This document shows, in pieces, positions 62,301-64,000 of a DNA stretch of 64,000 nt. The position numbers and the translations under genes were made by a program. Every line of letters starts with the position of its first letter. Positions within the stretch are counted from its first letter, which is position 1. The notes beneath the pieces were generated by a model. The model had not been told where the DNA came from. It was given only the letters and a program-made list of their open reading frames with translations, and did not search any database. The stretch is from Paramecium sonneborni (taxonomy: Eukaryota > Ciliophora > Oligohymenophorea > Peniculida > Parameciidae). The DNA is taken from NCBI GenBank assembly GCA_905182985.1, contig CAJJDN010000135.1:81411-145410 (forward strand), in the 5' to 3' direction.

Positions 62301-64000
62301 AAATACTTAATATGGAGCAAATGTTCGAGGAGGTAAATATTAATTGCAACTCTTATCAAAAATTATTGTCTAATTTTCAATATTAATACAAGCTGATCCA
62401 TTGACAATATCTTAACAACTCCAAATACATTCATAAGTTATCTTGGATGCTTCCTCTTCTGTCAAATCTTTATCTGTAATTGTTGTATTTAACATTAGAG
62501 CTTCTGTAAATCCAATCATTCTATTACCACCAGCTATTGTAAGAATTGGATTTGATGGAACAATATAAATTTCAAAGTTTTATGTAGTACTAACTACATA
62601 ATCAGGTCTTGTTAATTTTGTATTGAAAATTACAATATATGGATTAGTAAAATTAAAATAATATGGATCGAAATTAAGAGGAACATCAAATGTAAATCCA
62701 TCTTCTAAATTCTCTGTTAAAGTTCCATTTAATAATTGTTGTTTTGTACTCTTTAATTTTATTTCATAAAATAATGTTTAAGCTGGATAAACTTTTTCAA
62801 TACAATTTGAATATGAAATCTAAGTTTAAATTGAAATTTGATCATATCTATGAAATTGATTAGTATTTGAGATTGGATAAAAATTAATTTTAGATTATTA
62901 TGATGCTTCAAATTAAAAATAATTTGTATTCTACAATTTAGCAAAACTTTCAATCGTTACACCAAATTTATATCTAATATTCGATTAAAAGATTTTTGGT
63001 GGAAAAGTCAAAGTTTCACTATGTATTAAATTATTTGCATTTAAGATATTCTAAATTAATGGATCAATTGCTGTTGGTATATATTAATTCCATGAAATAA
63101 TTTTGAACTTTTATTTTCCATTATAAAATAATTCTTCAAACTTAATATTCAAATCTGAACAAATATTTGAAGATATTAAATCATTAAATTTAACACTTGG
63201 TTTATGGGTATCTAAATCAATTGTAGATGGAATTAAAAGAGGCATAGGTAGAATCTATATAAATTTATAACTGCATCCTGTCAACATAAATACTAATTTT
63301 AATTTTATATTATCACCAACTTAAATAGTCGGATTATCTCCAAAGATAATAGAGAAATCTGAATTACAAGTAGGATTAGTACCTAATTTTTAAAGAGTTT
63401 CTACTTCAAAGAAAGCTTCACATATATCAATACCTTCCTATTCTAAATAAACAGTAGATCCACCAAAATCAAAATGAAATCCAGTAAATTCTTCATTTAA
63501 TCCAAAATATGGTACTCCTAAAGAACAATCAGTACAATAGACAGATCCTATACTAAATCTACTAATTCCTTTTTAATCACATTTACATTCTCCATTAATA
63601 GGACCTATTCTATTACCAAAACATGATAAACATCCATATTAATTACAATCTTTACAAGTAGAATCACATTATTAACATTCTTAATCAGAATTTTCAAAAT
63701 AACCTTCAGGACATCCACAAATTGGTTTATTAACTCTTATTCCTGAACAAACGTCACAAAGTTCTGCTGATCCACTACATGTGATACATTTTTTAGCACA
63801 TTATGAACAATAAGTTTAATAAGCATCAAAATAACCATTAGGACATACACAATTAGGATTATTAATTCTATCTCCTAAACAAGATGTACATCCATTAGCA
63901 TCACAAGTTTTACAGTTATCTTAACATTTAACACAATTAACTGACTCTCCATCATCATAATAAAAATCTGGACAATTACATTAAGGTAATAATCTATCAC
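59319..64000 (-). CDS. REJ/GPS-type cysteine-rich membrane receptor, 5' partial
   Basis: About 1560 residues, C-terminal part of a larger protein running off the window. One uninterrupted frame with no intron needed. It opens with furin/EGF-like CxxC repeats (CKTCDANGCTSCLGDR, CDVCSGIRVNK). About 800 residues of Ig-like beta sequence typical of REJ domains follow. Then comes a GPS-like cleavage motif (CITEVKSGEWDADVCST, CQCDS). The first membrane span is FYKTIVFYFYLGITGIYISV. A long charged cytosolic loop is followed by four more spans (e.g. TFGAIFMIMSAGVISYVML, LDNLFYCPISLIFQYVV). REJ/GPS layouts occur in polycystin-1-like receptors. No PLAT or channel pore is visible. Likely surface or ciliary. 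Ligand unknown. Confidence 0.85.

Overview
The window is nuclear DNA of a ciliate, and the gene architecture points to a Paramecium-type macronuclear genome. Only TGA ends genes. TAA and TAG occur in frame hundreds of times and must be read as glutamine, because only then do kinases, a myotubularin phosphatase, a noncanonical poly(A) polymerase and a tRNA-flanked EH-domain gene read through intact. Coding DNA is very AT-rich, intergenic gaps are often 40-100 bp, and nearly every gene is interrupted by tiny GT...AG introns. About fifty introns were placed by frame and motif continuity. They are 21-34 nt long.

Layout, left to right. 21-347 (-): TLDc-domain relic. 942-1322: unplaced ORF or relic. 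1815-10853 (+): giant cysteine-rich multi-pass membrane protein. 12435-15469 (+): helical-repeat/Gln-rich protein. 15515-15945 (+): small probable mitochondrial membrane protein. 15999-17888 (+): ULK/ATG1-like kinase. 17952-18276 (+): dynein light chain LC8. 18441-18666 (-): Nudix-like relic. 18703-21047 (+): AGC kinase. 21110-21939 (-) and 21960-22688 (+): a head-to-head pair, an HELEH-motif protein and a TMEM135-like membrane protein, with 20 bp between their start codons. 23026-23253 (-): small unknown protein. 24067-24138 (-): tRNA-Asp(GTC) beside a minisatellite. 24171-26796 (+): Eps15/Pan1-like EH protein. 27373-31245 (+): long coiled-coil protein. 31296-33496 (-): cyclic-nucleotide-binding protein. 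34040-39709 (-): tandem family of LITAF-domain proteins (three true paralogues). 40782-41899 (-): Trf4/Cid1-like poly(A) polymerase. 42165-43518 (+): METTL13-like methyltransferase with a long Gln tail. 43584-44845: two unknown genes. 46564-47215 (-): SR splicing factor (RRM-CCHC-RS). 48546-50030 (-): protein kinase. 52703-55179 (+): myotubularin phosphatase. 55241-57139 (-): second cyclic-nucleotide-binding protein. 57319-58914 (-): EXD3/Mut-7-like 3'-5' exonuclease. 59319-64000 (-): 5'-truncated REJ/GPS-type membrane receptor.

Two features need care. First, four single-N positions (12075, 34875, 37428, 46006) are each flanked by direct repeats of about 1.2-1.3 kb that run exactly up to the N on one side and start exactly after it on the other. 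These are almost certainly unmerged contig-end overlaps, so the second copies of the helical-repeat gene start, two LITAF genes and the SR gene should be treated as one locus each. Second, several stretches hold strings of recognisable coding sequence broken by in-frame TGA codons or frameshifts (21-347, 18441-18666, 26863-27372, 40214-40636, 45060-45330, 47284-48545, 50251-51190). They look like decaying duplicate genes, as expected in a lineage with old whole-genome duplications.

No prokaryote-style operon, CRISPR array, prophage or transposase was seen. The themes are signalling and membrane traffic: four kinases or lipid phosphatases, two cyclic-nucleotide sensors, an EH protein, LITAF proteins, myotubularin and LC8. 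There are also RNA-processing genes: poly(A) polymerase, SR factor, Mut-7-like exonuclease.
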